In this document: piece after piece, positions 9,059 to 18,330 of the stretch | Position numbering within the stretch: position 1 is the stretch's first letter | Layout of the letters: each line of letters begins with the position of its first letter | Source: Paracoccaceae bacterium | GTDB lineage: Bacteria > Pseudomonadota > Alphaproteobacteria > Rhodobacterales > Rhodobacteraceae | Length of the DNA: 64,000 bases | Assembly: GCA_029243395.1 (NCBI GenBank) | Contig: JAQWSE010000004.1 | Coordinates: 1-64,000 of the forward strand | Reading direction: 5' to 3' | The notes under the pieces: model-generated | What the model was told of the DNA's origin: nothing | Database searches by the model: none | What the model saw: only the letters and a program-made list of their open reading frames with translations | Made by a program: the position numbers and the translations under genes

Positions 9059-9471
9059 CTCCAGGTTGTTTATTAATATTTTTAATATTTTTTAACTTTT
9101 TAACTTTTTTATCGCGCGTTTCTGAGTGCGTGTCAATAAGTTGAACGCAATACATTACGATGTTATTTACAGAAAGCCACTTGTGGGTGCAACAATTTTT
9201 TAGCTTTTATCCGTAAAAAAATGACTTTCGGGTAGGGTGTTTCTTTTAGACAACACTCGTCCATACCATTTCTACTGGCAAGATAACCAATAGAAAAGCC
9301 AAAAACTAAGGGAAATGGTTCTGCTTTTTTTGCTTTACTGTGTCTTTCTCATTAAGTTCATTGCACAAGACTACCTCTATAAAAATATCAATCTTCGTAC
9401 TAAAAGGCTTGAAACTATAGGGTTTGCTGTGAGAATGAACCTCCTAAATAAAAACAAGCGAGAGACGTTTT
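9059..9471. other. Divergent intergenic region between the S-layer-like gene and sapC
   Basis: These 413 bases hold the promoter of the S-layer-like gene (9108-9136), its A-rich leader, and presumably the rightward promoter for sapC, for which I find no convincing -35/-10 pair. A 64-codon rightward frame at 9315-9509 lacks a ribosome-binding site, overlaps sapC and is not credited. No structured RNA was recognised. Confidence 0.6.
9108..9136 (-). promoter_or_regulatory. Predicted strong sigma-70 promoter of the S-layer-like gene
   Basis: Minus strand: a consensus -35 TTGACA (9131-9136), a 17-base spacer and -10 GATAAA (9108-9113). The expected transcript begins near 9101, leaving an A-rich leader of about 50 bases with repeated TTAAAAA units before the ribosome-binding site. 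A consensus -35, ideal spacing and an unstructured leader fit a very abundant product. Confidence 0.65.
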
Positions 9472-10317
9472 ATGAAAATAGTACCAATTTCAAAAGAAGA
9501 GCATCTTAAATGGTCTTATAAAGGCTTACAGCATTATCTTCACACGAAAAAAGATCCCATTGTCCCTGTGGTGATGGCGGAAATTGGGCGACTGGTCACC
9601 ACTAATCCTATTATTTTTGTAGAGGACAAAGACAATATGGGCCTTTATAGCTTGCAGAGCGTGTTTCCTGAGACCAACCTCATGATTGACAGCCAGGGCC
9701 TGTGGGTCAATGATTATATTCCTGCACGTTACCGCTCCTTGCCATTTATTCTCGCTTCAGAAAAAAGCGACAAAGAGACGAAAGATAAAGTACTTTGTTA
9801 TGCAGAAGATCTCCAATGTGTTGCAAAGAAATTTGATAAAGACAGCACCAAAATCTTTGATAAAAAAGGTCAGTTATCAGAAAACATGCAGAAGGTCTTC
9901 GAATTCTTGCAAAGCATTGAGCAAAACGACGTTCTAACTAAAAAAGCCGTGGATTCGATTCAAAAAGCAGGTCTTCTACAAGATTGGACACTTTCCATAA
10001 AACTGGTTGACGGCGAGAAAAAAATGACTGGCCTGAAAATCATCGATATTGAAAAACTTAAAGCTCTAACGGCTGCTGATCTTGAGATCTTAAATAAATC
10101 AGGTGGTCTTGATATATGTTTTGCCAGCCATTTTTCGCTTAACAATATTAATAAGCTTAAAGAGTTAGTTATTAAAAAATCATCTGAAGCAAAAAATCAA
10201 AAAGAGGTTAGTGAGACAAAGTCTATTCGAGACATCACCTTAGAAAAGCAGAAAAAAGCCCAAAAAGAAGAAATGGATACTTTGGTCAAAGATTTGCTTT
10301 TAGATGATGAAATATAG
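9472..10317 (+). CDS. SapC family protein
   Basis: The 281-residue product matches the SapC family (Pfam PF07277; S-layer-associated proteins). The N-terminal 120 residues carry its typical course: a basic start, VPVVMAEIGRL, NPIIFVED, a segment containing LMIDSQGLWVNDYIP, and RSLPFILASE. The C-terminal 90 residues are Lys/Glu-rich and probably a coiled coil. There is no signal peptide or membrane segment, so a cytoplasmic role with the secreted substrate or exporter is likely. The family's biochemical function is not established. It is transcribed away from the S-layer-like gene and is followed after 53 bases by the 79-aa gene. The ATG follows GAGAG at suitable spacing. Confidence 0.85.
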   Translation: MKIVPISKEEHLKWSYKGLQHYLHTKKDPIVPVVMAEIGRLVTTNPIIFVEDKDNMGLYSLQSVFPETNLMIDSQGLWVNDYIPARYRSLPFILASEKSDKETKDKVLCYAEDLQCVAKKFDKDSTKIFDKKGQLSENMQKVFEFLQSIEQNDVLTKKAVDSIQKAGLLQDWTLSIKLVDGEKKMTGLKIIDIEKLKALTAADLEILNKSGGLDICFASHFSLNNINKLKELVIKKSSEAKNQKEVSETKSIRDITLEKQKKAQKEEMDTLVKDLLLDDEI

Positions 10318-10370
10318 CTTGTTAGGATTCAAAAACTTGATATAAGACTAGAGAGGCTAAGGAGGATACT

Positions 10371-10610
10371 ATGGCAAAGATTAAACTTGATGATGTTGAA
10401 TATGACACGGATAACATGTCCGATAATGCTAAGGCTCAATTAGCATCGCTTCAATTCAATGAAGCGCACATTAATAGACTACGAAATGAACTTGCCATTG
10501 CAGATACGGCAAAAATTGCTTACGTCAATGCCCTTAAAAGGGAATTGGAAATCGGTGACAGTAGCGAATCTGGCACCAAAAGTAAGTCTAAAAAGAAGGC
10601 AGCCGAATAA
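10371..10610 (+). CDS. Small conserved protein, 79 aa (DUF6447-like)
   Basis: The ATG follows a near-perfect Shine-Dalgarno (AAGGAGG at 10358-10364), predicting efficient translation. The product starts MAKIKLDDVEYDTDNMSDNA, continues with a helix (QLASLQFNEAHINRLRNELA), a second helix, and ends in a Lys/Ser tail. It has no membrane segment or signal. From memory it resembles the DUF6447 family of short alphaproteobacterial proteins often near SapC or type I secretion genes; this was not checked by search. It probably forms a two-gene unit with sapC. The helical, charged character fits a small chaperone or adaptor, but no function is known. Confidence 0.85.
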   Translation: MAKIKLDDVEYDTDNMSDNAKAQLASLQFNEAHINRLRNELAIADTAKIAYVNALKRELEIGDSSESGTKSKSKKKAAE

Positions 10611-10628
10611 GAGATTTATTGGTGTGCT

Positions 10629-11810
10629 TTAAATAATAGGTTTGCCGTTAAGAAAAACTCTATTACCCTCAACTTTGATACTGGCTTGATGGTCATACTC
10701 CGGGCTATCTGCTTCTGGAGCGCTCAGAAGTGCGCCAAGAATAATACCCCCAACAATGGGATCTAAAACACCCGACAGGATCACTTTTGATAAAATATGG
10801 GCCGTATTCTTTGTTCTGATCAAACTCTCAATGGCTTGTGGACACCCAGCATTCGGCGTTACGCAATACCCATCAGCAATAAAATATAGGTTTCCCGTAC
10901 CTTCCTCAAATTTCAACCCTATATCTACAACATCAGTCATTTTTCCACATTCTGGGTTGCCCGCCATGATACCAGATACGGAACACTGTTGTTGAGCATA
11001 TTTCCAAATTCCTTTTGCCTGAAGTTTCAGGCTGGATCCAAGATGACCAACAGGTGAGGATAACTCCCCAATTTTAGCCTTTATGGGCAGAACCCAATGC
11101 TCATCTTCAAGTAAGTTCACATCGATTAAAACATTTTTTCCATTTAAGATTCGATTTGGGTTCCCCGCGCCCAAAGAGCTTAAATCAAGTTTTGATTGTT
11201 CCGCAGACAAAGCTAAACTCAAGGCCTTACCGAGACTAGCTTTTAAGTTTATGTCAGAAAGATCCACCGAAACCGGGCCTTTGGGAGCAATTAATTTTAG
11301 ATTAAGATATTTTGCATTAGCCGTTATTGTTTTTTCAAGAGAAGATAACCCCTGAATAAGAAAATCAATATTTGACAAAATTGTTTTTTCTTCGCCTTCT
11401 ATTTTTTTAATTTTACCGAAAAGGGAAAGCTCTGATGCCTTTACATTTCCCAAGACTAAAGCAGCATCAAAGTCTTTAATGAAGATATCCGTTTCACCGC
11501 TTTTCACCGAACCTTTGCCAATGGATATATTAGCTGGTTTCGAAAAACTTAAGTTGGGTTCGATTAGTAAATCATCAGCGCTTATGCTTAAAGAACCATC
11601 CTCCAATTCAAAAACAATATTCTTGTAAAGAACGCCCATTTTTGCTGTTGAAAACATCTCGCCAATGGACAGTTTAGCGCCCTTTGGAAGTGCGGAAGCC
11701 ATTTGACCTTTAATCCACTCAGGTAAGATAATTCTTCCTGCCCCATATAAGGGTCCCAGCAGCAATACTAAAGCTAAGATTAAATATCCTGAAAAACGAA
11801 AAAATCTCAT
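10629..11810 (-). CDS. Membrane-anchored protein of unknown function in the type I secretion operon
   Basis: The 393-residue protein has one N-terminal membrane segment (about residues 9-27) and a long region of alternating beta strands, as in AsmA/YdbH/DUF2125-like envelope proteins that reach into the periplasm. Five Cys residues lie between about 270 and 320 (in QQQCSVSG, NPECGK, GYCVTPNAGC), which could form periplasmic disulfides. It starts 13 bases after the HlyD stop and is the last gene of the tolC-ABC-hlyD operon. It converges on the 79-aa gene with an 18-base gap. I cannot assign a family with certainty. Its position suggests a part in envelope passage or anchoring of the exported proteins (inference). 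Confidence 0.8.
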   Translation of the reverse strand: MRFFRFSGYLILALVLLLGPLYGAGRIILPEWIKGQMASALPKGAKLSIGEMFSTAKMGVLYKNIVFELEDGSLSISADDLLIEPNLSFSKPANISIGKGSVKSGETDIFIKDFDAALVLGNVKASELSLFGKIKKIEGEEKTILSNIDFLIQGLSSLEKTITANAKYLNLKLIAPKGPVSVDLSDINLKASLGKALSLALSAEQSKLDLSSLGAGNPNRILNGKNVLIDVNLLEDEHWVLPIKAKIGELSSPVGHLGSSLKLQAKGIWKYAQQQCSVSGIMAGNPECGKMTDVVDIGLKFEEGTGNLYFIADGYCVTPNAGCPQAIESLIRTKNTAHILSKVILSGVLDPIVGGIILGALLSAPEADSPEYDHQASIKVEGNRVFLNGKPII

Positions 11811-11823
11811 GAAATGAACCCGA

Positions 11824-13128
11824 TTAATCAGTAAATGCTCTCTCTTTAACTTTAGCCATAGGTTGCCACAAATAATCCAGAATAGTTCTTTTACCAGCTA
11901 GTACGTCAACAGAAGCAACCATTCCGGGTAATATTTCTATTTCAGATCCATCGTCCTCGTATAAGGTCGTGTCTATGGATACATCAACCAAATAATAAGT
12001 TGCGCCAATGGCTTTGTCTTCAACAGCATCTGCTGAAACCTTTAGGACCTCTCCGTCAATGGTTCCGTAACGGGAAGCATCATAAGCTGTCAAACTAATA
12101 CGCACAGCCTGCTTAGGCTGAATATAGGCTATGTCCTTTGGATCAATTTTTCCTTCAACAATTAAATCGTCTCCTGTTGGAACAATTTCCAAAATGATAT
12201 CACCAGGCTTGACAAAGCCTCCTAATGTTTCAAAATTTAACCGGTTAATCACTCCATCAACTGGGGACTTTAATTGGGTCCGTGCTAACCTATCTTCAAG
12301 GGCCGGTATTCGGGACTCCACTTCAGCTATTTGAGAAATAATGTCAGATAATTCCGTTTGGCTCTTCGTCGTATAAGTTTGTTTGGCTGAAGTGATTTGA
12401 TCTTGAACTTCCAAAATCGAAGTTTCAAACCTTAGTTTTGAGGCAATAGATCCCTCTATTTTACCTTCAAAATCTTTCGCCTGCCTTTGTAAGGTTAAAA
12501 GTTCTGTTTCTGGGTATTGTTGCAGCTTAACTAAAGGTTCAACAATTGATATTTGCTTTTCAACGAATTGCAAAGTCTCTTCTGTTGTAGTGATATTTAC
12601 ATCAACTTCATTAATCTGCTGTTTTCTCTGAATAAGTTGTTGCCGTAAAACAGAAAGTTGCGCATTGAGATCAGCTTTTCTAGCAGAAAAAAGAGCTCGC
12701 TCCACTGTAACAACTGTCGGAGCCATATCCACCAATTCATTTGAAAATTTTGGCTCTTCTCCCAAAACTTCTGCCGAAAGTCTGGCCTCCTGAATTTTTA
12801 AACTTGCCAGCCTTTGAAGAGCCTGATCGTAAGAAGTTTTAGCATCGATTGGATCTATTTCAAAAAGAATTTCTCCCTTCGTCACCTTTTCGCCTGTTTC
12901 AACAAATCGAGCCTGAATAACTCCCCCTTCAGACGTTTGAACCAATTGATTCTGCAAAGATGAAACAATTTTTCCTTGGCCTCTTGTTACATTATCTAAC
13001 TCTGTAACACTTGCCCAAAACAGTAAAATTGCAACAAGAGAAATGACCACGAAAAGCAATAGCGAGCCAAATATACCCGTGGATCCAGACAATTCTTTAG
13101 ATAATTTGTTAAAATCTGTTGCCGACAT
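11824..13128 (-). CDS. HlyD family type I secretion periplasmic adaptor
   Basis: The membrane fusion protein joins the inner-membrane ABC exporter to the outer-membrane TolC. The protein has about 434 residues: a short cytoplasmic N-terminus, one membrane segment (LLLFVVISLVAILLFWASVT), then the barrel/lipoyl half-motif TRGQGKIVSS, a long coiled coil (about residues 110-270), the second lipoyl half (LKSPVDGVINRLNFETLGGF) and a C-terminal beta domain ending near the RTX-exporter-type VLAGKRTILDYLWQPMAK. The frame extends to 13185 inside the ABC gene. The ATG at 13128 with AGGA eight bases upstream is the better start and lies just after the ABC stop at 13145. It is the third gene of the operon. 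Confidence 0.95.
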   Translation of the reverse strand: MSATDFNKLSKELSGSTGIFGSLLLFVVISLVAILLFWASVTELDNVTRGQGKIVSSLQNQLVQTSEGGVIQARFVETGEKVTKGEILFEIDPIDAKTSYDQALQRLASLKIQEARLSAEVLGEEPKFSNELVDMAPTVVTVERALFSARKADLNAQLSVLRQQLIQRKQQINEVDVNITTTEETLQFVEKQISIVEPLVKLQQYPETELLTLQRQAKDFEGKIEGSIASKLRFETSILEVQDQITSAKQTYTTKSQTELSDIISQIAEVESRIPALEDRLARTQLKSPVDGVINRLNFETLGGFVKPGDIILEIVPTGDDLIVEGKIDPKDIAYIQPKQAVRISLTAYDASRYGTIDGEVLKVSADAVEDKAIGATYYLVDVSIDTTLYEDDGSEIEILPGMVASVDVLAGKRTILDYLWQPMAKVKERAFTD

Positions 13129-13144
13129 TTTAAAATTCCTAAAT

Positions 13145-15415
13145 CTAGCCTGATGCCATAAGTTTTTCCGGAGTGTCATCCGCAACCAGTAACCCGCGAT
13201 CTATGACTAAAACACGTGATGCTAATTTAACAAGAGTATTCCGATGCGTAATGGCTATTAAAGTTTTTTCTTCCATCCATGAAGAAAGGTTATCTAGAAC
13301 CATTTTTTCGGTAGCTGTATCCATAGAACTCGTGGGTTCATCAAGGATCAGTAGTGAGGGTTGATGCAAGATTGATCTGGCCAGATTAATCGACTGCTTT
13401 TGACCCCCCGATAAACCTTCTCCTCTTTCCTTTAATTGAAAATCATATCCTAAAGGATTTTGTCTCACGAACTCATCCACTCCTGCAATCCTAGCTACTT
13501 CAAGAATATGCTCATCGGTGTATTGGACAAAACCCATTTGGATATTTTCTTTTATAGATCCCGAAAAAAGCCAGGTATCTTGTAGCATGAAACCAACATT
13601 TCTTCTCAAATCAGCAGAATCTATCTGCCTAATATCCACGCCATCGATAAGGATGGATCCCACATCTGGTTCATATAATCCCGAAAGCAATCTTGCGATC
13701 GTCGATTTTCCAGAACCCATTTTACCTAAGATCGCCACCTTTTCTCCCGGTTGGATTTTAAAACTTAAATCTCTCAGCGTTGGTTCGGTTGCTCCTGGAT
13801 AACTAAATGAAACATTTTTAAATTCTACCTCCCCCTTTAGTTCCGGTCGACTCAAGGGATTTTCTATATTCGCGCCATCCTTTCGTTTACTCATCAAATC
13901 ATTTATTGACTTGTATGCCGTGCGCGCCGAATTTACCCGGGTCAAAGCATTGGCTAATTGACCCAAGGGAGCCAACGTTCTACCACACAAAATCACAACG
14001 GCGATAAGTGCCCCCATAGTCACTATTCCATCTTGTATGAGAAACACGCCATAGAAGATAATTGCAATTTGAGCAAACTGCTGAACCGAAGCAGCCGAAT
14101 TGATAGCAAACTGAGAAATCATTCTGCTTTTGAAGCCCAAATCTGACTGAGAATTACTAGCTTCCTCAAACCTTTTACGCATTAAGCCTGCCGATCCTGT
14201 AGCCTTAATGGTTTCAAGCCCATTCAGCGTTTCAACTAATACACCTTGCTTGGACATACCACTTTTCATTCCTTCAACACTTAATTTTGCTAGAAATGGC
14301 TGCACCAAAATGCCAGTAAACATTACTATGGGAACACAGGCCAAAGGTATCATAGCCAACGGCCCGCCGATAAGAGAAATGATATAAATAAAGAGAAATA
14401 TGAAAGGTAAGTCCACAACGGCCACTAAAGTGGCGGAAGTAAAGAAATCTCTCAAGCTTTCAAACTCACGGACAGTACTTGCCAAAGCACCGGACTTATC
14501 ATTTTTTGTAGCAAGATTCATAGTCATAAGTTGATTAAAAATCAATCGAGACATTCTGGAGTCTGCTCTTTTACCTGCCCGATCAATAAAATTTGCTCTC
14601 AACATTTTTATCATAAAATCAAAGCCCAAGGCTATGAGTACCCCAATAGTTAGTGCAATAAGAGATTCTATAGCTTGATTTGGCACCACTCGATCATATA
14701 CAACCATGATAAACAAAGATGAAGAAAGTCCCAAGAAATTGGACACGGCTGCAGCTAATATGACTTGAGCATAAGTCCACTTACTTTGTGTGAGAGAGCT
14801 CCAAAACCAATTAACTTTTTTTGTTTTATCTGAATCTCTTTGCTGGCGCCTATTTCGCACTAAAAGCAATCCACCATTATAAATTTTTCCAAAGTCTTTT
14901 TCTGAATATGTAGTGAATTTTCCATCCACACTTTCATCATATAAGACATATTCTTTCTTCGGATCGACCTTGGTCAGGACAGCCGTTTTTCCGCCCTTAA
15001 GTTCTACGATTGCAGGGCAATGGCCTTGGGTTAACTTGCGCAATCTCAGTTGTCCCACATTTGCAGAGAATTCCAAATTTTCAAGAGCAGACACAGCATC
15101 GGAATAACCAAATTCACCTTCCGTTAAATCTGCCATATCCCGAATAGACGATATACTGCGCTCCAAGCTATTTATACGAAGGAGAATCTGCAAACTAGAA
15201 AGTAAGGACATTTCTTGGCTTGCATTATCAGCCGTATCCAAGGCTTCATCCTTAGGTGTATTTTCCTTCTTTGTTTTTTGAGCTGATTTTTTTTCAGTCC
15301 CAAAAGGCTTTTTGATTGGTTTGATAGAACCTATTGGTTTCATTTCACTCTTTCTAAAATTCACTGCTAATTTACTATTAGAACGGCTTCCAGCCAATTT
15401 CTTTAGTAAGGCCAT
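13145..15415 (-). CDS. Type I secretion ABC transporter (permease/ATPase) with C39-like domain
   Basis: The exporter ATPase powers one-step export of RTX substrates. The 756-residue product has a Lys-rich N-terminal extension (residues 1-60), a C39-like domain (about 65-200) without the catalytic Cys and His, as in RTX exporters that bind but do not cut their substrates, six membrane segments (about 215-470), and a nucleotide-binding domain. The latter shows Walker A GKMGSGKS, signature LSGGQ, Walker B LLILDEP and H-loop ITHR. The order matches the LssB/LapB-like subgroup. The frame starts inside the upstream TolC gene (38-base overlap). A second ATG at 15343, after the TolC stop, is possible. 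The substrates are probably the two RTX-type proteins nearby. Confidence 0.95.
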   Translation of the reverse strand: MALLKKLAGSRSNSKLAVNFRKSEMKPIGSIKPIKKPFGTEKKSAQKTKKENTPKDEALDTADNASQEMSLLSSLQILLRINSLERSISSIRDMADLTEGEFGYSDAVSALENLEFSANVGQLRLRKLTQGHCPAIVELKGGKTAVLTKVDPKKEYVLYDESVDGKFTTYSEKDFGKIYNGGLLLVRNRRQQRDSDKTKKVNWFWSSLTQSKWTYAQVILAAAVSNFLGLSSSLFIMVVYDRVVPNQAIESLIALTIGVLIALGFDFMIKMLRANFIDRAGKRADSRMSRLIFNQLMTMNLATKNDKSGALASTVREFESLRDFFTSATLVAVVDLPFIFLFIYIISLIGGPLAMIPLACVPIVMFTGILVQPFLAKLSVEGMKSGMSKQGVLVETLNGLETIKATGSAGLMRKRFEEASNSQSDLGFKSRMISQFAINSAASVQQFAQIAIIFYGVFLIQDGIVTMGALIAVVILCGRTLAPLGQLANALTRVNSARTAYKSINDLMSKRKDGANIENPLSRPELKGEVEFKNVSFSYPGATEPTLRDLSFKIQPGEKVAILGKMGSGKSTIARLLSGLYEPDVGSILIDGVDIRQIDSADLRRNVGFMLQDTWLFSGSIKENIQMGFVQYTDEHILEVARIAGVDEFVRQNPLGYDFQLKERGEGLSGGQKQSINLARSILHQPSLLILDEPTSSMDTATEKMVLDNLSSWMEEKTLIAITHRNTLVKLASRVLVIDRGLLVADDTPEKLMASG

Positions 15416-16817
15416 GGGTCAAAGCCCTAATGCGATAACTCGCTAATTTTAATTCTGCCTCTGCATTAACCAACTGAATTTTATTTTCAGCTAGAGTAAC
15501 TTCAGCATTAAGGACTTCTTGTATTTTACTTCGACCAGATACAAGTTGATCTTTAGAGGTATCCCTAACTTCCTCTGACAAATTAACTAACTCCAGTGTG
15601 GCATTATACGTTTTTTGAACACCTAAATAGGTCTCAATCGCAACATTTAACTGAGATTTTAATTCTCTTTCTATAGCTTGCTTCTGTTTTTTGACTTCTT
15701 TTATTTTTTCATTCAAGCTTTGAATCTGGGCATCCAATCTGCCACCATCATTAAATACGTAATTAACCAATATCCCTACATTAGCAGATCCATCTTTAAT
15801 GGTGTCTTTGGCAGGTGCCGTCAGTCCTGCACTCATAGACACATTGGCATTTTTCTGCGCTTTGAGAGTTTTGTACTCCGCCTCAAAGGAATCAATCAAG
15901 AAGTCCTGAGCTCTTAACGCCGCTGACTTCTTCAACATTGTACTTGTTGCGATTTTTCCTTGGGTTATTTGTCTTGTTTTCAAAGCCCCTAAATCATCTG
16001 TCATTCCGTTCGGGAAAACTTCATCAAACAGGGCTTTCGCTGCTGCAAGTTCCGCACTTGATCTTGAATATGCTACTTCCAATTTAGAATAATCCTGTTG
16101 TGCCTTTAAAATCATTGCCTTGTCAGCTAAACCTGACAAGGAAATATTCTTGATCTGACCTAAAATAGGCTCGGCCAAAGACATTCCTCCCCTGTAAACC
16201 TCCATGACCTTTTTTTGTCGGTGCAGATTAATCCATACGTCATAACCCCTTAAAGCCACGGTTTCTGCAGCTATTTCTAATTGAACTTTGGACAATTGAT
16301 AACGTTTTTTCTGAGAAAGCACAGTATTGTCTGTAGCACCATAATCAAATAACAAACGGGAGATGTTCAGACTACCGACTGCTCCAAATGTATTTGAAGA
16401 ATTATCTCTACTGACACCACTAAGTGCTTGAAAATTAACCTGGGTGTTTTTCCCTGACTCCACAGTTCTAATATTCATTTTTGCTGAATTAACATTAGAC
16501 ATGGCCGACTGAACAGAGGGATGCGATTTAACGGCTGTCATTATATTATAGAAAGCATTAGACTGTTTAAAAGTTTTAAAAGTAGGGTTAGATCGACTTA
16601 CACGAATGGTCTCGTCTTCTATCTTACTAGGTTTAAATCGATCAAGAAAATTACCAAAAAAACTTTGTTTTGATTCATCTTTACTTAGATTTTCATCTGA
16701 TTTTCCTGATTTAAATACACCAGTCAGAAAGTCGGGCAATTTTTGACTGGAAGTTTGGCAACCCGCCAAGAGAAAAAAAGCTAGGATGAGTATGATTTTA
16801 TTCTTTAAGACTTTCAA
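15378..16817 (-). CDS. TolC family outer membrane factor (lipoprotein)
   Basis: This is the outer-membrane channel of the type I system. The 479-residue protein has a lipoprotein signal ending in the lipobox LAGC (Cys 20), a Ser/Lys-rich linker, and two TolC-type halves. Long helical stretches alternate with beta segments, for example RLLFDYGATDNTVLSQKKRY in the first half and VNYVFNDGGRLDAQIQSLNE in the second. Family members typically have 420-500 residues. It is the first gene of the operon, and its 3' end overlaps the ABC gene, suggesting translational coupling. The lipid anchor is seen in some TolC relatives (OprM/NodT type) but is less usual for hemolysin-type systems. Confidence 0.92.
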   Translation of the reverse strand: MKVLKNKIILILAFFLLAGCQTSSQKLPDFLTGVFKSGKSDENLSKDESKQSFFGNFLDRFKPSKIEDETIRVSRSNPTFKTFKQSNAFYNIMTAVKSHPSVQSAMSNVNSAKMNIRTVESGKNTQVNFQALSGVSRDNSSNTFGAVGSLNISRLLFDYGATDNTVLSQKKRYQLSKVQLEIAAETVALRGYDVWINLHRQKKVMEVYRGGMSLAEPILGQIKNISLSGLADKAMILKAQQDYSKLEVAYSRSSAELAAAKALFDEVFPNGMTDDLGALKTRQITQGKIATSTMLKKSAALRAQDFLIDSFEAEYKTLKAQKNANVSMSAGLTAPAKDTIKDGSANVGILVNYVFNDGGRLDAQIQSLNEKIKEVKKQKQAIERELKSQLNVAIETYLGVQKTYNATLELVNLSEEVRDTSKDQLVSGRSKIQEVLNAEVTLAENKIQLVNAEAELKLASYRIRALTHGLTKEIGWKPF

Positions 16818-17196
16818 CTCCCAAACCTCTAAACTTTATACTATACCTTTTTAGTACCCGATGTTTGGCTTTAATCCAATAGCCAATTTCAATTCACACC
16901 TTTGCTATAAGTTCTCAAGCTAAAACCAAATCGATAACTCCTGATCGGTAACACGAAATGGAAGGACATCAAACTATAATTTTTTCATTAGTTAATCAAC
17001 ACACCTTGCTTAGGCTCTATCTGATCAAACCTTAAACCTTGGTTCATAATATAAAAAACTACTTATGATTTTCTTGTAAAGTGATACGGCACATGGTCAA
17101 ACGTCTTAAATACTAATATTTTACGAACATAAATTTTTCCGTTAGAACATAATTAACCTCAAGATAAGAACCTTAAGAGATTTAGCTTTGGTGCAA
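16818..17196. other. Divergent intergenic region between tolC and the GT2-GtrA gene
   Basis: About 380 AT-rich bases separate the divergent secretion and glycosyltransferase operons. On the minus strand a TATAGT sequence near 16845-16850 could be a -10 box for tolC, without a convincing -35. Nothing else was recognised. Confidence 0.5.
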
Positions 17197-18309
17197 ATGC
17201 AAGTGAAAAATAAAGTTAATTTACCAAAACTCACTGTTGTTATTCCGACATTTAATGAGGCTGGAAATATCAGCATTATAGTTGAGAAAATCGAGGCTAC
17301 TCTACTATCAAAAGATTTTGAGGTTCTTTTCGTCGATGATAATAGTGATGATGGCACAATTGAAGCTATTAAAATGCTTGAATCTAAAAAATCTAATGTC
17401 TCAATGTTGTTAAGGGTTGGAAGACGTGGATTAGCTGGAGCTTGTATTGAAGGGATATTAGCTTCTAAATCTGATCTCATTGCTGTGATGGATTGCGACT
17501 TGCAACATGATGAAAAGAAACTTTCTGAAATGCTTTCAAGGTTTAATAGCAACCCAAATTTGGATTTAATTGTTGGCAGTCGTCATTTCGATGAAGGAAA
17601 AGTAACAACCGGTCTATCTACTATCAGGCAAATAGGTAGCCGGCTCGCTATTTGGTCTACCCAAAAGTCTCTAGGCATAAAGACAAAAGATCCTATGAGT
17701 GGTTTTTTTATGGTTAGAAAATTAAGTGTTATGCCAATCATTAATAATCTGCAGCACAATGGATTTAAGATACTTGCAGATATGATTGCATCAAGCAAAG
17801 GCAAGTGGGAAATACAGGAGATAGACTATGAATTCAAAAGCCGCCAATCTGGCAAAAGTAAAATGGATTTTCGTGTAGTTTTTGAACTTTTAGGACTGAT
17901 TCTCTCACATCTTTCTTTCGGTTTATTATCGATCCGCTTTATTTTATTTGGCATTGTTGGGTTTTCAGGAATTTTTGTCCAACTTCTTTCAACTTTTGTT
18001 CTATATTCTATTTTAGATTTTCCTTTCTTGCAATCTCACATCGCTAGTATCGGTATTGCCATGACAAGCAATTTCTCTTTAAACAATCTTTTGACGTACA
18101 AGGACCGTTCACTGTTGGGAAAAAATTATCTTAAAGGATTACTTTCTTTTTATCTCATATGCTCTGCAGGAGCATTAGCTAATGTAGCGATTGCCGACTT
18201 CATTTTTAAAAATATAGGGCTTTGGGTCCTGGCATCGGTAACAGGTTCACTACTAGGAGCAATTTGGAACTTTGTTTTTAGCTCAATTTTTACATGGAAA
18301 ACTCGTTGA
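17197..18309 (+). CDS. GT2 glycosyltransferase (polyprenol-phosphate sugar synthase type) fused to a GtrA domain
   Basis: The enzyme probably transfers a sugar from a nucleotide donor to polyprenyl phosphate. Residues 1-230 form a DPM1-like GT-A domain with VVIPTFNEAGNI, DDNSDDGT and the metal-binding DCDLQHD. Residues about 240-370 form a GtrA domain with four membrane segments, ending FVFSSIFTWKTR. GtrA domains are thought to help move lipid-linked sugars across the membrane. The frame can start at TTG 17188 or GTG 17191; the first ATG is 17197. It lies 21 bases before a GT39-like gene, which could use the lipid-linked sugar on the periplasmic side. Confidence 0.92.
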   Translation: MQVKNKVNLPKLTVVIPTFNEAGNISIIVEKIEATLLSKDFEVLFVDDNSDDGTIEAIKMLESKKSNVSMLLRVGRRGLAGACIEGILASKSDLIAVMDCDLQHDEKKLSEMLSRFNSNPNLDLIVGSRHFDEGKVTTGLSTIRQIGSRLAIWSTQKSLGIKTKDPMSGFFMVRKLSVMPIINNLQHNGFKILADMIASSKGKWEIQEIDYEFKSRQSGKSKMDFRVVFELLGLILSHLSFGLLSIRFILFGIVGFSGIFVQLLSTFVLYSILDFPFLQSHIASIGIAMTSNFSLNNLLTYKDRSLLGKNYLKGLLSFYLICSAGALANVAIADFIFKNIGLWVLASVTGSLLGAIWNFVFSSIFTWKTR

Positions 18310-18330
18310 ATAAACGATAACATTGCACTG

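Noticed and set aside
8034-9095. Long plus-strand Ala/Val/Pro-rich frames
   Set aside because: Shadows of the low-complexity Ala/Thr-rich S-layer-like gene on the minus strand.
9315-9509. Plus-strand 64-codon frame upstream of sapC
   Set aside because: Overlaps sapC in another frame and lacks a ribosome-binding site.
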